A stretch of DNA of 64,000 bases from Adineta vaga (Eukaryota; Rotifera), in contig CP075492.1 in the NCBI GenBank assembly GCA_021613535.1, positions 5,456,001-5,520,000 of the forward strand, written 5' to 3'. Both the position numbers and the translations under genes were made by a program. Below are positions 21,499 through 31,965 of this stretch, in pieces (the first letter of the stretch is position 1; each line of letters starts with the position of its first letter). Under the pieces are notes generated by a model that ran no database searches, was not told the origin of the DNA, and was given only the letters and a program-made list of their open reading frames with translations.

Positions 21499-22520
21499 AT
21501 GGCGTCGAAAATTTTCACACCAACAAATCAAATCCGTTTAACAAATATTGCTACTGTTCGTTTGAAAAAAGGTGGAAAACGTTTTGAAATTGCTTGTTAT
21601 CGTAATAAAGTTATTTCATGGAGAAATAAAGAGTAAGTTACACAAAAATATATGAATTGTACCATTACTAAATTAATTAATTTTTTTTTAGAGAAAAAGA
21701 TCTTGATGAAGTTCTTCAGACGCATACTGTTTTTTCGAATGTATCCAAGGGACAGGCAGCAAAAAAAGAAGATCTTATGAGTGCATTCAATACGGAGGAT
21801 CAAACGAAAATTTGTCTTGAAGTAAAAACAAAAGAAAATATTTGTATAAAAGCTAGATACTGATATTTACTCTTCTAGATTCTAGAAAAAGGTGAATTAC
21901 AAGTATCGGATAAAGAACGAACTCAACATCTAGAAACGACATTTAAAGAAATTGCTTCTATCATCAGTGGAAAATGTGTTAATCCAGAAACGAAACGTCC
22001 GTATACAATCTCGATTATTGAACAGGCAATGAGAGATATTCATTATAGTATCAATCCAAATCGTAATGCAAAACAACAAGTAAGATTGCTTTTTATAGAC
22101 ATATATGAAATGTACGTTTAACTTAGGCATTGGATGTTATTCGTCAATTGAAACAATCAAATAATATTCCAATTCAACAAGCCCAAATGCGTGTACAACT
22201 AACAGTGCCAGGTAAGAAGAATAAAAGCTATCAATTTATTTACATTGCCATTCAATTTGTTTCTTATAGCTAAAGATGCAAAGAAATTTAAAGAAAAAGC
22301 AAGTAAATTATCAACAGCACCACACATTGATAGTGAAGAATTTCTTGGTTCATCAATGCAAATGACATGTTCTATTGATCCAGGAGTGTTTCGAGAATTG
22401 GATGATTTATTAAAAAGTGAAACACGTGGACAAGGACAATTGGAATTGTTAAGTTTAATGGATGTGGCTGAAGGTGATGAAGCTCTCAATGATTTACATG
22501 ATGAGAAATCGGATGAGTAG
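21499..22520 (+). CDS. SBDS: Ribosome maturation protein SBDS
   Basis: Five exons (21499-21632, 21692-21821, 21879-22079, 22127-22211, 22270-22520) give 266 residues, close to the usual 250. The protein follows animal SBDS throughout: [73 protein letters not shown] and [18 protein letters not shown]. The three SBDS domains are complete. SBDS acts with the GTPase EFL1 to release eIF6 from 60S pre-subunits. All introns are short and GT-AG. The bases before the ATG end in TTTTGTAAG, a weak acceptor-like context. Confidence 0.97.
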
Positions 22521-22703
22521 GAGAGAAAGATTTTATTGTTATTTTATCGAAAGAAAGTTTAATCAAATAAAGTTATACCTTAACAGAAAAGAAATTCTTT
22601 ATCTTTCGAAAAAAAACAAACATGAGTCATATTTTCTCCATCATCATCATCATCCACAGAAGATGACGAGCATAAAAAGAGAAACGTTATTTCTTACAAA
22701 TAA

Positions 22704-24495
22704 ATGTTTCGACGTACAGTAACGTTCTGTTTGATAGTTATTTCTATCTATGTTTGCGCTTGTAATTCCAATTTCAAAACTTCATATTCTTCTAAAAATG
22801 ATATTCCTGAATGTTCGGCACAATTACGATCTTCATCAAAATTTCGTCTTCAAGAAAAATATGATATAATTATAATTGGAGCGGGTGCTGCTGGTAGTAT
22901 TGTCAGTAAAAAACTTGCTACTAATCTACCTAATATGAGTATCTTACTTGTTGAAGCTGGTATAGAAACAGGAAATAATGATAATGATAATATTACGAAT
23001 CCAGCTCTATGGCTTTATGTAGTACATAACAATAGTTTAGAATGGCATTTTCAAACTGCGGCTCAAACAGCATTAAATAATAGAATTATTGATCTTGGAT
23101 TTGCAAAAGGTACAGGTGGAGGTGCAATGCATAATGCTATGGGATATGTTCGAGGAGGATTGAAATGGTATGTACAAAAAGATAAAGAAATAATTGTACG
23201 TATCTACTGTATTTAGGATGGATGCTTGGGAATTAGATGAAGGTGCAACAAATTGGAATTCAGAAACATTAACACCCTATTTTGACATGGTAGAAGATAT
23301 TTTAAAAGTTGTCTATCCTGCGAATGACACACAAGGTTTAGTGGATGCTATTTTTGAAGCTTCAAAAACAGCAGGATTTCCATATAATCCATCTTACAAT
23401 CATGGTCAAGATATGCTTGGTATTGCTAATTTTGTAATGAGTATAAACGATATTGACAAGACAATGAAGCAACGTGTTAATCCGCATTATACTCGAGTTA
23501 CTTCATATCAGAAATATCTCGAAAATTCGAAACCATCCAATTTACAACTCATTACTGGTCTTCAAGCACTAGGTTTTAACTTTAGCAATGAACAAATTCC
23601 AGGTATCGATCATGTTGAACTCTATAGTGAACAACAGCAATGTAAATTTTCTGTCGCTATCAATAAAGAATTAATTCTTAGTACTGGAGCTATTAATACA
23701 CCTAAATTACTTCAACTGAGTGGTATTGGTAATGCAACTTATTTGCAATTATTAGGTATCAAAGTTATCAAAGATCTTCCAGGTGTTGGTATGAATTTTC
23801 GTGATGATGTTGTTGTAAATTTAGTTTATACAACGAATGCCGTTGAAATTGATAGTCCACCTGCTTCCTTTCTTAGTGCAGTCCTATTTGCAGTCGATAA
23901 TAGTACAGCACAAAATGTATCCTATCGAAATGGTACAGGTTCGTTGACAAATATTGAAATGTTATTTAGTACAGGAAATATGATTGGAAATTCATGGCCG
24001 ATCGATTGGCAAAATGCACTAGTTCTATCACCAAATATTCAACAATGTAAATCACGTGGTACAGTTATGATACAAAATTTAGATCCGTTGGCAGTTCCTG
24101 CCGTTGATCCTGCTTATCTTACTGTAGATACAGATTTTGATCGAGTGATCAACTCTATTCTTCTCGGTCGTGAATTACTATCACAACCGAGTTTTATGAA
24201 GTGGAATTTTCGAGAAGTTTTACCAGGTCCTGCTTATCAAACACGTGATGAACTTATCGAATGGATTCGTACCAATGCTACAACAGGTTTTCATTATATT
24301 GGAACTTGTAAGATGGGTACAGATAGATTTTCTGTTGTCAATCCACTCAATATGAAAGTTTGGGGAGTCAATGGTTTACGCATTGTTGATGCATCTGTTG
24401 CACCAGCATCATTCTCTGCCAATACACAATCATTAACTTATGCTGTAGCTGCACGAGCTGTTGATCTTATTCTATCAGAATATCAAATGAAATGA
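22704..24495 (+). CDS. Secreted GMC-family FAD oxidoreductase
   Basis: Two exons (22704-23167, 23217-24495; 49-nt intron) give 580 residues. A signal peptide (CLIVISIYVCAC) precedes the FAD-binding motif YDIIIIGAGAAGSIVSKKL at about residue 53, followed by VEAG. Further GMC landmarks are GTGGGAMHNAMGYVRG, LSTGAINTPKLLQLSGIG and DLPGVGMNFRDD. The C-terminus has FHYIGTCKMG, with the catalytic His, and GLRIVDASVAP. Family members oxidise alcohols, sugars or choline. This one is predicted to be exported, like insect glucose dehydrogenases. The substrate is not inferable. It is tail-to-tail with the beta-helix gene, 57 bp apart. Confidence 0.9.
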
Positions 24496-24552
24496 AGAGG
24501 AAAAAAAAGGATTTTTATATAAATATATAAGAGTTCTTGAATAAAAAGGATT

Positions 24553-25866
24553 TTAGCACTGTTGTTCAATACTTTGTTGAGTATAATTATGGTAGGAAAT
24601 CTTTCCAGATTTTTCATCATCACAATTATCATATAATTTTGTACCTAACTTATCTAATCTACCCCACCAATTACCAACTGCATTCACATCGAATTTACCC
24701 AAATTTTCAATATTATAACGTGAGTTTCTATAAAAGTTATTGTTAGTAATATTGTTCATTGGCTTGGAGAAATTTTCAATTCGAAGACCAACATCGAATC
24801 CAAAAATAGACGAATCATGAATGGATATAGCACCTGCAATAACACCTACTGAATTGGAATTCTCTTCAAAAGGCGAAATTGAAGAACATTCAATTGAACC
24901 AGTTTCTAATTCTATTGGTCGAGAGATAGTGATCTTACTAGAAATAATCTTAAAAGTATTTCGAACATAGTCAACATATTCACCAAACATATCGATTGTT
25001 GCGTTACGTAACATTGAACGTCTAATGGTGCCAGTACCTTCTGGCACCCATAAAGTATGATAATCAATGGTAACATTCGTTAGTATTGTATCGTTCATTT
25101 CGAAATAATAACCTGGATAACCGCGCCAGTGAATAGTAACATTTCCGCCTCGACATTCGACTATTTGTGTAGTATCATATGGAGCAAGTAAATCCAACAG
25201 AATGTTTTGAAAACTATCACGAATAAATTTTATAAATCGAGTTGCAACATTGTGGTTTGATACGACTGAATTAATAAGAGTTGAATCTTGAATAACAATT
25301 GCATTTTTCGTTTTACCCGTAAAAGAATGATTATATTCTACATGATAAGAAAAATATAAGTTTAATTTAATATCGCGTCCATTCTATGCACTTACCCGCG
25401 CCCATAAAAAGTTGAGTGTTGGTAAATGTACAATACTGAGTAAGAAATTCACCAGTATTTATTTCAAGAAAATTCTGAGCAACTCGTACTGCTTGTTTAT
25501 TTCCAATAAAGTCAGCGTAAGCAATCGATGACTGAGACAGATTTGCTACCTGATAATGTACCATCCACTTCACACTATATTTCGTATTCGATCCATTAAA
25601 TACAACACGTTGACCAGCAACACCTTGTACATTACAAGATCCATTAATAAATATGCCAAAATCAATATTACCATCAAAAAAATTTTTACACCAGCTTTAA
25701 TTGTCAATGCGATACCAGTAGGAACATAAATATCAGCTATAACATTATATGGATTATTTGCTTTTGTCCATATAGTATTCTGCGAGAGAGCACCGCCTAC
25801 ATTGATTGCAGTTGTTAAACGAATTGCTAATAGAAAGTTGTAGATCAAAACACTTATGAGAAGCAT
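24553..25866 (-). CDS. Secreted right-handed beta-helix protein with an apparent frameshift
   Basis: Exons 25396-25866 and 24553-25337 encode about 418 residues. I start at the ATG at 25866, because a TTG-led extension has no support. A signal peptide (MLLISVLIYNFLLAI) is followed by a right-handed parallel beta-helix: ALTIKAGVKI, an FNGSN turn, many N-rich rungs, and the C-terminal NNNFYRNSRYNIENLG and VNAVGNWWG, the NWWG end common in pectate-lyase-fold repeats. The frame breaks in an A7/T5 homopolymer on the plus strand at 25676-25687; adding one base restores a continuous beta-helix sequence. It is either a sequencing indel or a recent mutation. Possible roles are polysaccharide binding or cleavage; no catalytic residues can be named. 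Confidence 0.75.
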
Positions 25867-27376
25867 TTTACTCTTTGTAACTAATACAATACTCAACGAG
25901 TGATTTATATACTCGAATATCTTCCGATGTTTTCATCACAAATAAATTAAAAATAGATAAAAAAATTATGATTTTTTATATTTATCACGAAAACTAAGGT
26001 TTTCGAATGCAAAAGAACGAGAAAATACTTTACAGGTAGCTGATCAAATGCACAATGAGTGCAATATTTTGACATCGATTTCCGATCGGAAGTAGGCTGT
26101 TTGCCGCCACTATAAAGCTTATTTTCAATTTTCAATTTAAAAATAACAAGAATGCATACGATAAGCAAATATGATATTTTGGCATGAATACTTTTATTAG
26201 ATATCAATGAATGAAAACGAATATAAATGACATATTTAGTTTCTCGATTATTAAATATTATTCAAACAAAGAAAAGAATACATGTAGTGAAAAGTATGAT
26301 TAGTAAAAGACAAAAAAAAGCTAAATATTTAATAGCAATAACTTTGAGCAAAACTACAGATTATTTTAGTCCAATAAAATGTGCATTGATAATCGACGAT
26401 TGCGATAAAGCTGCTGCTTTAAATGCTAACATCCATCCAGCAGTACCTTGTATCCGAAGATTTTTATTCAATGAATCGAAATGATGACACGTAGATACTC
26501 TTTTCCGATTTATTTAGAAACATGCATTTGCAATAAATACTTGTCTAATTTTTCTCTTCTGTTGACAATGAAGACGTGAAAATTCTCTTTTATAAATATA
26601 GTGTTGTTCATTGCCTCAGGCTTTGTATGACATATTTACTCGAGAATACCAATCATAGTCATCGAGTGCAATATTTCCAAATTCTATCCATATTATCTTT
26701 TTTGATAAAGTGCACAAAATAATGTGATTGATTGGTATGCATATATTTTGAAATAGTAATAAAATAAACATGCAAGCAATCATGAAAAAACAATGTATCT
26801 ATTATTCTTTTTAAGAAAATTAGTTGAGTGTTTTTTTTGCTCTTCAAAAAGATCGAGACTATACTTTATATTTTTGTCAAATACCAGAGAGACTTCATTG
26901 TTTATTCATAATTATGCAACTAATGTTCTCGTGATATCAATCAACAAAATGGTTGTGCTGGATTTATATTAATACTATTTCTAGATTCCTAATCTTTTGT
27001 CATATGATTCACATGAACCTGTGCTTTTTCTAAATGACATTAAGTCTCATTTCACCTGAAGAAATAAACTTTGCCTTGTTATACTATATAAAAATAAGTT
27101 TCATTCGCTTCTTATATCAAGCAATTATGAGTAACATAATGCAAATAAAATTTTAAAAAAAACACATAGTTTTATATTACCTTATTTATTTCTATATGTC
27201 ATAAGACCTTGAATAAATATAAAATCCAATACCGGAGAAAGTAAAACTTATTCTTCTCGAACTCTCATTCAGTGATGATATAAAAACAAAATTGTTGTTT
27301 AGTTTGATTCAATTCGGTTTTTTTTAAAGAAATACACATCACTACAACAAATACGATAGTCAATATGTGCAAATAG
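25867..27376. other. Long intergenic region
   Basis: About 1.5 kb without a supportable gene. An 85-codon frame at 26227-26484 has no recognisable features or flanking splice structure. The region is AT-rich, with scattered A tracts and microsatellite-like runs. Confidence 0.5.
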
Positions 27377-27568
27377 TTAACAACGTCGACGTAGATGTGG
27401 TCGCGGCGCCCCAAAACCAAATCCTGCTCTCATTTGATGTTGGTGATGATGATGATGGCCAGGGCCCACTGTTGGCGTTGCACTATGCGGTGGACCCCAT
27501 GATGGTCCAAAATACGTATTGTAATGTTGATATGATTGTGGACGACACTGTGACTGACTAGTACCCAT
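27377..27568 (-). CDS. Small His/Pro/Gly-rich ORF, possibly a real short protein
   Basis: An ATG-started frame of 63 codons in a local GC-rich island (about half GC, against an AT-rich background). The peptide begins MGTSQSQCRPQSYQHYN, then FGPSWGPPHS, a run of five His, and a basic C-terminus (APRPHLRRRC). It might be a secreted or structural peptide, or the last exon of a longer gene whose upstream exon lies beyond the T-rich stretch at 27600-27680. No family is recognised. Confidence 0.35.
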   Translation of the reverse strand: MGTSQSQCRPQSYQHYNTYFGPSWGPPHSATPTVGPGHHHHHQHQMRAGFGFGAPRPHLRRRC

Positions 27569-28195
27569 ATGATTTGTTGAATGGTAGAATAGACATGGAA
27601 AAAGAATCTATTATATATATATATATAACTCAATAGAAGAAAAAGAAAAAAAGAAAGAAAAAGAAGAAGAAACATTCCAACGATACTTAGTTCCTCTTGT
27701 TGTTTTATTTGAGGAAAGAAAATAATAAAATACATTTAGAATAAGTTGTTTTTAGAACAACTAAAATATTTATAGATGAATTGATAAACAAGTTATCTTT
27801 TCGTTCTGGATTTTGTTCAGTCTCAAGAGATAGTCTTTTGTTAGAAATTGACATGATATCATTTGTTCCAACTCATAAAAACCTATTGATATTCATACAA
27901 AAGAAGAAGAAGAAGAAGAAGACAAAAAAGCTATTTTTGTTAATTAGAAAACATTCTTTACCGTGAAAAATAATTATTATTTGACAAAAACAGATTCTTA
28001 TCGAATTGTTCTAACATTCAACCTTTAACTATATCATTGGCATTTGACGATAAAAAATGATGTGGCATTCTTTCACGCTCGATAAAGTATAATAATTAAC
28101 CATAAATATATAAACTTCCTGAACTATTATTATTTGAATAAAATACATATTCAGATAATCAACACGAGAATTCAAAAAAAAATGATTGGATAGCG
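27569..28195. other. Intergenic region with simple repeats
   Basis: It contains a TATATATATATA run near 27613-27627, GAA/AAG-rich tracts at 27637-27672 and 27901-27921, and no supportable exon. Confidence 0.5.
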
Positions 28196-28370
28196 TGCAG
28201 GGATTCTAAGTACATGACAGAGCATCAGGCCATTCGACAGGTGAGTTGTTACACACTCCTTAGCGGATGACGACTTCCGTGTCCACCGACCTGGGTTCAT
28301 TACAGCAAACCGACGCCCATTTTGTCATCCCTCCAGTTCTCAGACGAAGTATCCCTGCTTGAATACAGGC
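28196..28370 (-). other. LSU (28S) rRNA-derived fragment
   Basis: Read on the minus strand, 28238-28274 contains the strongly conserved LSU rRNA string CCGCTAAGGAGTGTGTAACA followed by ACTCACCTG. The GTCGTCAT before it and CGAAT after it also match. The GC-richer block around this core (to about 28196 and 28370) is only weakly rRNA-like, so this is a degraded fragment and not a functional rRNA gene. It may be a captured rRNA piece, or part of a SINE with a 28S-derived head. Confidence 0.65.
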
Positions 28371-28519
28371 CAATCACTAAGATTTTCTACCTTTATTTCT
28401 TCTTTTTATTCTGTTATAAAATTCAAGTTGTGCAATAACATTCTTTCTATCGTCAGAAAAATCAAAAAATTAAACCAATAAAAATCCGACATAAAGTATC
28501 GTTGATAGATCTGATAAAA

Positions 28520-29484
28520 TTAAAACCAACGTGTCCGTTCCCATCCATATGATATTCTTGGTCGTTGACGATGATGATAATAATAATGGAGAAGATTCGA
28601 TGATTTACCATCATAAGTATGATTGCGTTGTATTAATGATATATCTGTATTAATACGAATAAAAGCAAGAAAATTTAAATATTTATCATTAGAATATTTC
28701 TTTCTCAATCTTGTATGACATCGATATGACATTGATAAATAACCACGATTGAAATCTTCATAGAAAAGACGATATGAATCCCAAAAACCAAAATCAGTAT
28801 CAGATCGTTTTGTTTCGAATAGACAATGACGTTCATTTGCTTCAATCTAATTAGCATTCATTTTGCTCTTTATTTTTTCCAAGTGTAATTTTACTTACTA
28901 AACCAAATAATTGATGATTTTGACCACATAAATAACGTTGACTTTGTTTATGTTGAATAAAAAACAGATTGACAGCAATTGGAAGAAATACAAAAGTACC
29001 TGAAAATTCAAATTCATATTCTGATTTCATGACCTTTATCAATTCGAGTAATGTTCTTAAGTATGTGTTGACAAGAAGATCTTGCCTCTTTATAGTCATT
29101 TGTCAAGTGTCTAAATCAATTATTCGAACTTATTAACAGTTCATTACGATCGAAAGATAAAAGTCATTGACACAATGGTGTAAATCTCTGCCAATCAATA
29201 GACTATCAATTATTTGACTTACCGTCGTTTGTCTCCTTTGTATCATGAAGATCGGTAATATGTTTCGCATGAATATAACCATCCATTGAACGCATTTGTA
29301 ATAGACATTGACTTTTAGAAATAATTTTATAAGTTGAAACAAGTTTTTCTCGTTCATCATACGTATCACGTTCATTACGTGATGGTAAATAATCGATCGA
29401 TGTCGAAGATAAAGATATAATAAATGTTAAATAGATTATTAAAACAACAAATTTTTCATACAGAATATCATATAGATCAAGCAT
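28520..29484 (-). CDS. FGF-like beta-trefoil protein, likely secreted or membrane anchored
   Basis: Three minus-strand exons (29223-29484, 28899-29080, 28520-28846) give 256 residues in frame. The second exon's start, and so the 142-nt first intron, is the least certain join. A hydrophobic segment at residues 11-29 (KFVVLIIYLTFIISLSSTS) is a signal peptide or anchor. The body matches the FGF trefoil pattern in order: QCLLQMRSMDGYIHA (first strands), QRYLCGQNHQLFGL, then ERHCLFETKR, a spaced DSYRLF, and RGYLSMS. FGFs carry SNRYLAMN-DGRLYG, a conserved Cys in ECLFKE, and a YVAL strand at the same spacing. The basic C-terminal tail (RQRPRISYGWERTRWF) could bind heparan sulfate. Orthology to a particular FGF cannot be claimed. 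Confidence 0.5.
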
Positions 29485-30584
29485 GAGAGAAGACGTTACT
29501 GGTTGAAATAGAACTTTTAATACGTATATAATTATTTATGAATAAGAACGTTAAAGAAGTTTCATTCTCCGATAGAATAAATATAAACGTTTGCAAATAT
29601 GAAGAGAATTAGGACAATTAACCTTAGAAATGTTATAGAATAGAAGAAAAAAAACCAAGGAACTTGTGGATATGATTTAACAACAGAAAAGAAAGGACAG
29701 AACAAGTTAGTTTTTTTTTTCTTATAGAATATAGAAGGGTAGAATATCAACTAGAGAAAGAAAAAAAATTGGACTAAATTATGATTGATATTGGTACATT
29801 CGTACTAAGACACTTGTTATTATAAGTAATAAGATATTCTGGTAAAACTGTATTGTCAATTCGATGTATACGAACTATAGATGATGCAACAACTCTTTGA
29901 AATTCACCGGATTCTTTTGATACCACTTGTATCAGGTAAATCAAAACGAGAACCGAATGTATCACATGTTTGAATATAAGAAGAGCAAATGCTTCATCAT
30001 CTGACATACTGCTAGAATAACACATTCGACTTTAATTTGACCTTGGTTAATAATTAAACAAATTTTGTTCAAATGATTGTTGAAGATCATACGATAGTTT
30101 TATGAAGAAATTAAACTAGAATGATGCTTTTGTTTTTACTACATTCATGAGAAAAATTCTTTTTATTCTCAATTGACCCTGTGTCGATAAGGTATAAAAA
30201 GGAACTGACTGATTCAAAACTATTTTAAAGATGATAAGAACAACAAAAACCCTTACAATGTGTCATGGGATAAAGTTATACGTATTCTTTTTTAGCATCG
30301 GTAAAATTACATTCTACATCGTATAGATATATATATTTATATGCGATGGATGCATGGAAATTGTTTACTTATCAGTTATTTTTATAGGACCATTACGTTA
30401 TCAATGAATATTGGTAAAACACAGTTGAAGCACTCATAGTTTTATTAAAATCCGCTGGCAAACACATTTACTTCGACCAGAAATCTCGTGCATATAATGA
30501 TCGAGATTCGTATATGTATGTCGTAACTACCAAGCTATTTATTATGATATTCGACTGAAATTATAGAAAAAAAAAGGTATACAT
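29485..30584. other. Intergenic region with one doubtful ORF
   Basis: About 1.1 kb. A minus-strand frame at 29774-30025 includes a hydrophobic patch (SVLVLIYLIQVV) but has no clear exon partners, so I do not call it. Nothing else is seen. Confidence 0.4.
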
Positions 30585-31365
30585 TTAATGATTTTCATCC
30601 ACATGAAACTCAATAGTTGTTGATGGTGTGACAACTGGATTATTCAATAGAAGTCCACGAGCAATTGCACCTCGTTCAATTTTTTCCAAATCTGTTTGAT
30701 GTAAATGAATTTTTGCTCGTGTAACACGAAAATAAAAACCAATTGCAAATAAAATAAATGGACAACCAACAAGACAGAGTGTAATAAGTGCAGATATTGC
30801 TGCTGGACGAGAAAATCCACTAACCTTAATCCAGATAATAATTCCAAGTTCAATTATAAATAAAAATAAACCAAGACCCGTCGAAACAACCCAAGCTATT
30901 TCAATGTAAACATTCAATGAAGATAATGGTTTACTATTTTCATTATTGATCCACACATCACTTTGACGAATAACACTTTTTAATTCAGGTAAAATACACA
31001 TAGACATTAATAATGCAAGAAGATGTATACCAACTAGTAGACATGAAATAATTGCATAACATATTAATAAGCCATCATTTGAACTATGATCTTTATAAGA
31101 ATCTAATGATAATTCTACGATTGCCACCTTACAGATAACAAGAACAAAAAAAAAATAAGTATTCAAAAAGAAAAAAACTTACAATAGCGAATCCACTAAG
31201 TAATGCCGATGTTTCATTGACACTTTCAAGTTTAGATTTACGATAGAATAAATTTTGTAATCGTTGATCAGTTTTATTCGTTCCTAGAACAGATAGATTG
31301 ATACAATTATTTCATTGATAATAGAGTATACCTTTCGTCGATAAATACAATGAAGAATCGGACAT
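30585..31365 (-). CDS. ORAI: Orai store-operated calcium channel subunit
   Basis: Exons 31332-31365, 31183-31283 and 30585-31127 give 225 residues. The first helix reads TSALLSGFAIVAIVELSLD, equivalent to the human TM1/pore helix, with the Ca-selectivity glutamate (E106 of human ORAI1) kept in VAIVELSLD. TM2 is VGIHLLALLMSMCILPEL, and TM3 and TM4 are present with shortened loops. The C-terminal helix (LEKIERGAIARGLL) is where STIM would dock. Orai hexamers form the CRAC channel in the plasma membrane. The stretch just before TM1, basic in ORAI1 (R83, K87, R91), reads KSKLESVNET: two of the three basic positions are glutamate. Tandem genomic context gives no regulatory hint. Confidence 0.93.
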
Positions 31366-31965
31366 GTTGTCTTCTTATCAGCCACTATACAGCATAATAG
31401 TTCTATGATAAAATTTTAAAGAAAAAAGAAACTACAAATTCATTTAAGTGATTTTTTTTTCGTCTTTCGTTTCTTTCATCGACTATCAGACGGTACACAA
31501 ATAGTTCGAACATTTTTTCATAATCGTTACTAGTAGTGATACCTAACTTTGTCGGTTCTCTCTCTCTCTCTCTCTCTCTTTCGCTGCTTTCTTTTTCATT
31601 CTGTTACATACACTTGTTCGCCATACTACTACATGTACGATATAGAAACATTTGCGCACATGTAAAATTGATTCTTTTCTTCACTAAAGTAAATTTAATA
31701 GCAAATAATTCAATGTCAATAAAATTTAAGAACAGTTCATTATTCTATTAGCAAGAAATTAGGAAATCTTTGCATATTATCATATTGCCTCAAGCGATAC
31801 TTTATTGACAAAATTGACTTATTGTCATGCAATATCTACTTTAGGTTTTGATTAAAAAGAGATTTATACTTGCGATAAGTTATTCTTTATGTCATTCAAT
31901 TCATAGAGATTATTTTATTCATCGATACAATAGTCTGTTTTCAGTCATAAATTTCATTCAACATT
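31366..31965. other. Intergenic region between divergent Orai and Ca-sensor genes
   Basis: About 600 bp, presumably with promoters for both flanking genes. A CT dinucleotide repeat lies at about 31557-31580. Both genes encode calcium-signalling proteins and are divergently arranged, but no shared operator is visible. Confidence 0.45.
31557..31580. repeat. (CT)n microsatellite
   Basis: An uninterrupted run of about 12 CT units between the Orai and Ca-sensor genes. Confidence 0.85.

Noticed and set aside
25570-25690. Explaining the beta-helix frameshift by a 68-nt intron
   Set aside because: A GT-AG interval does restore the frame, but it would delete sequence that fits the beta-helix repeat perfectly, so a 1-nt indel is the better explanation.
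26227-26484. 85-codon plus-strand frame
   Set aside because: No recognisable motif, no splice partners, and a composition like the surrounding noncoding DNA.
29774-30025. Minus-strand frame with a hydrophobic patch
   Set aside because: No convincing start context or exon chain; it could be a relic but I cannot support a gene.
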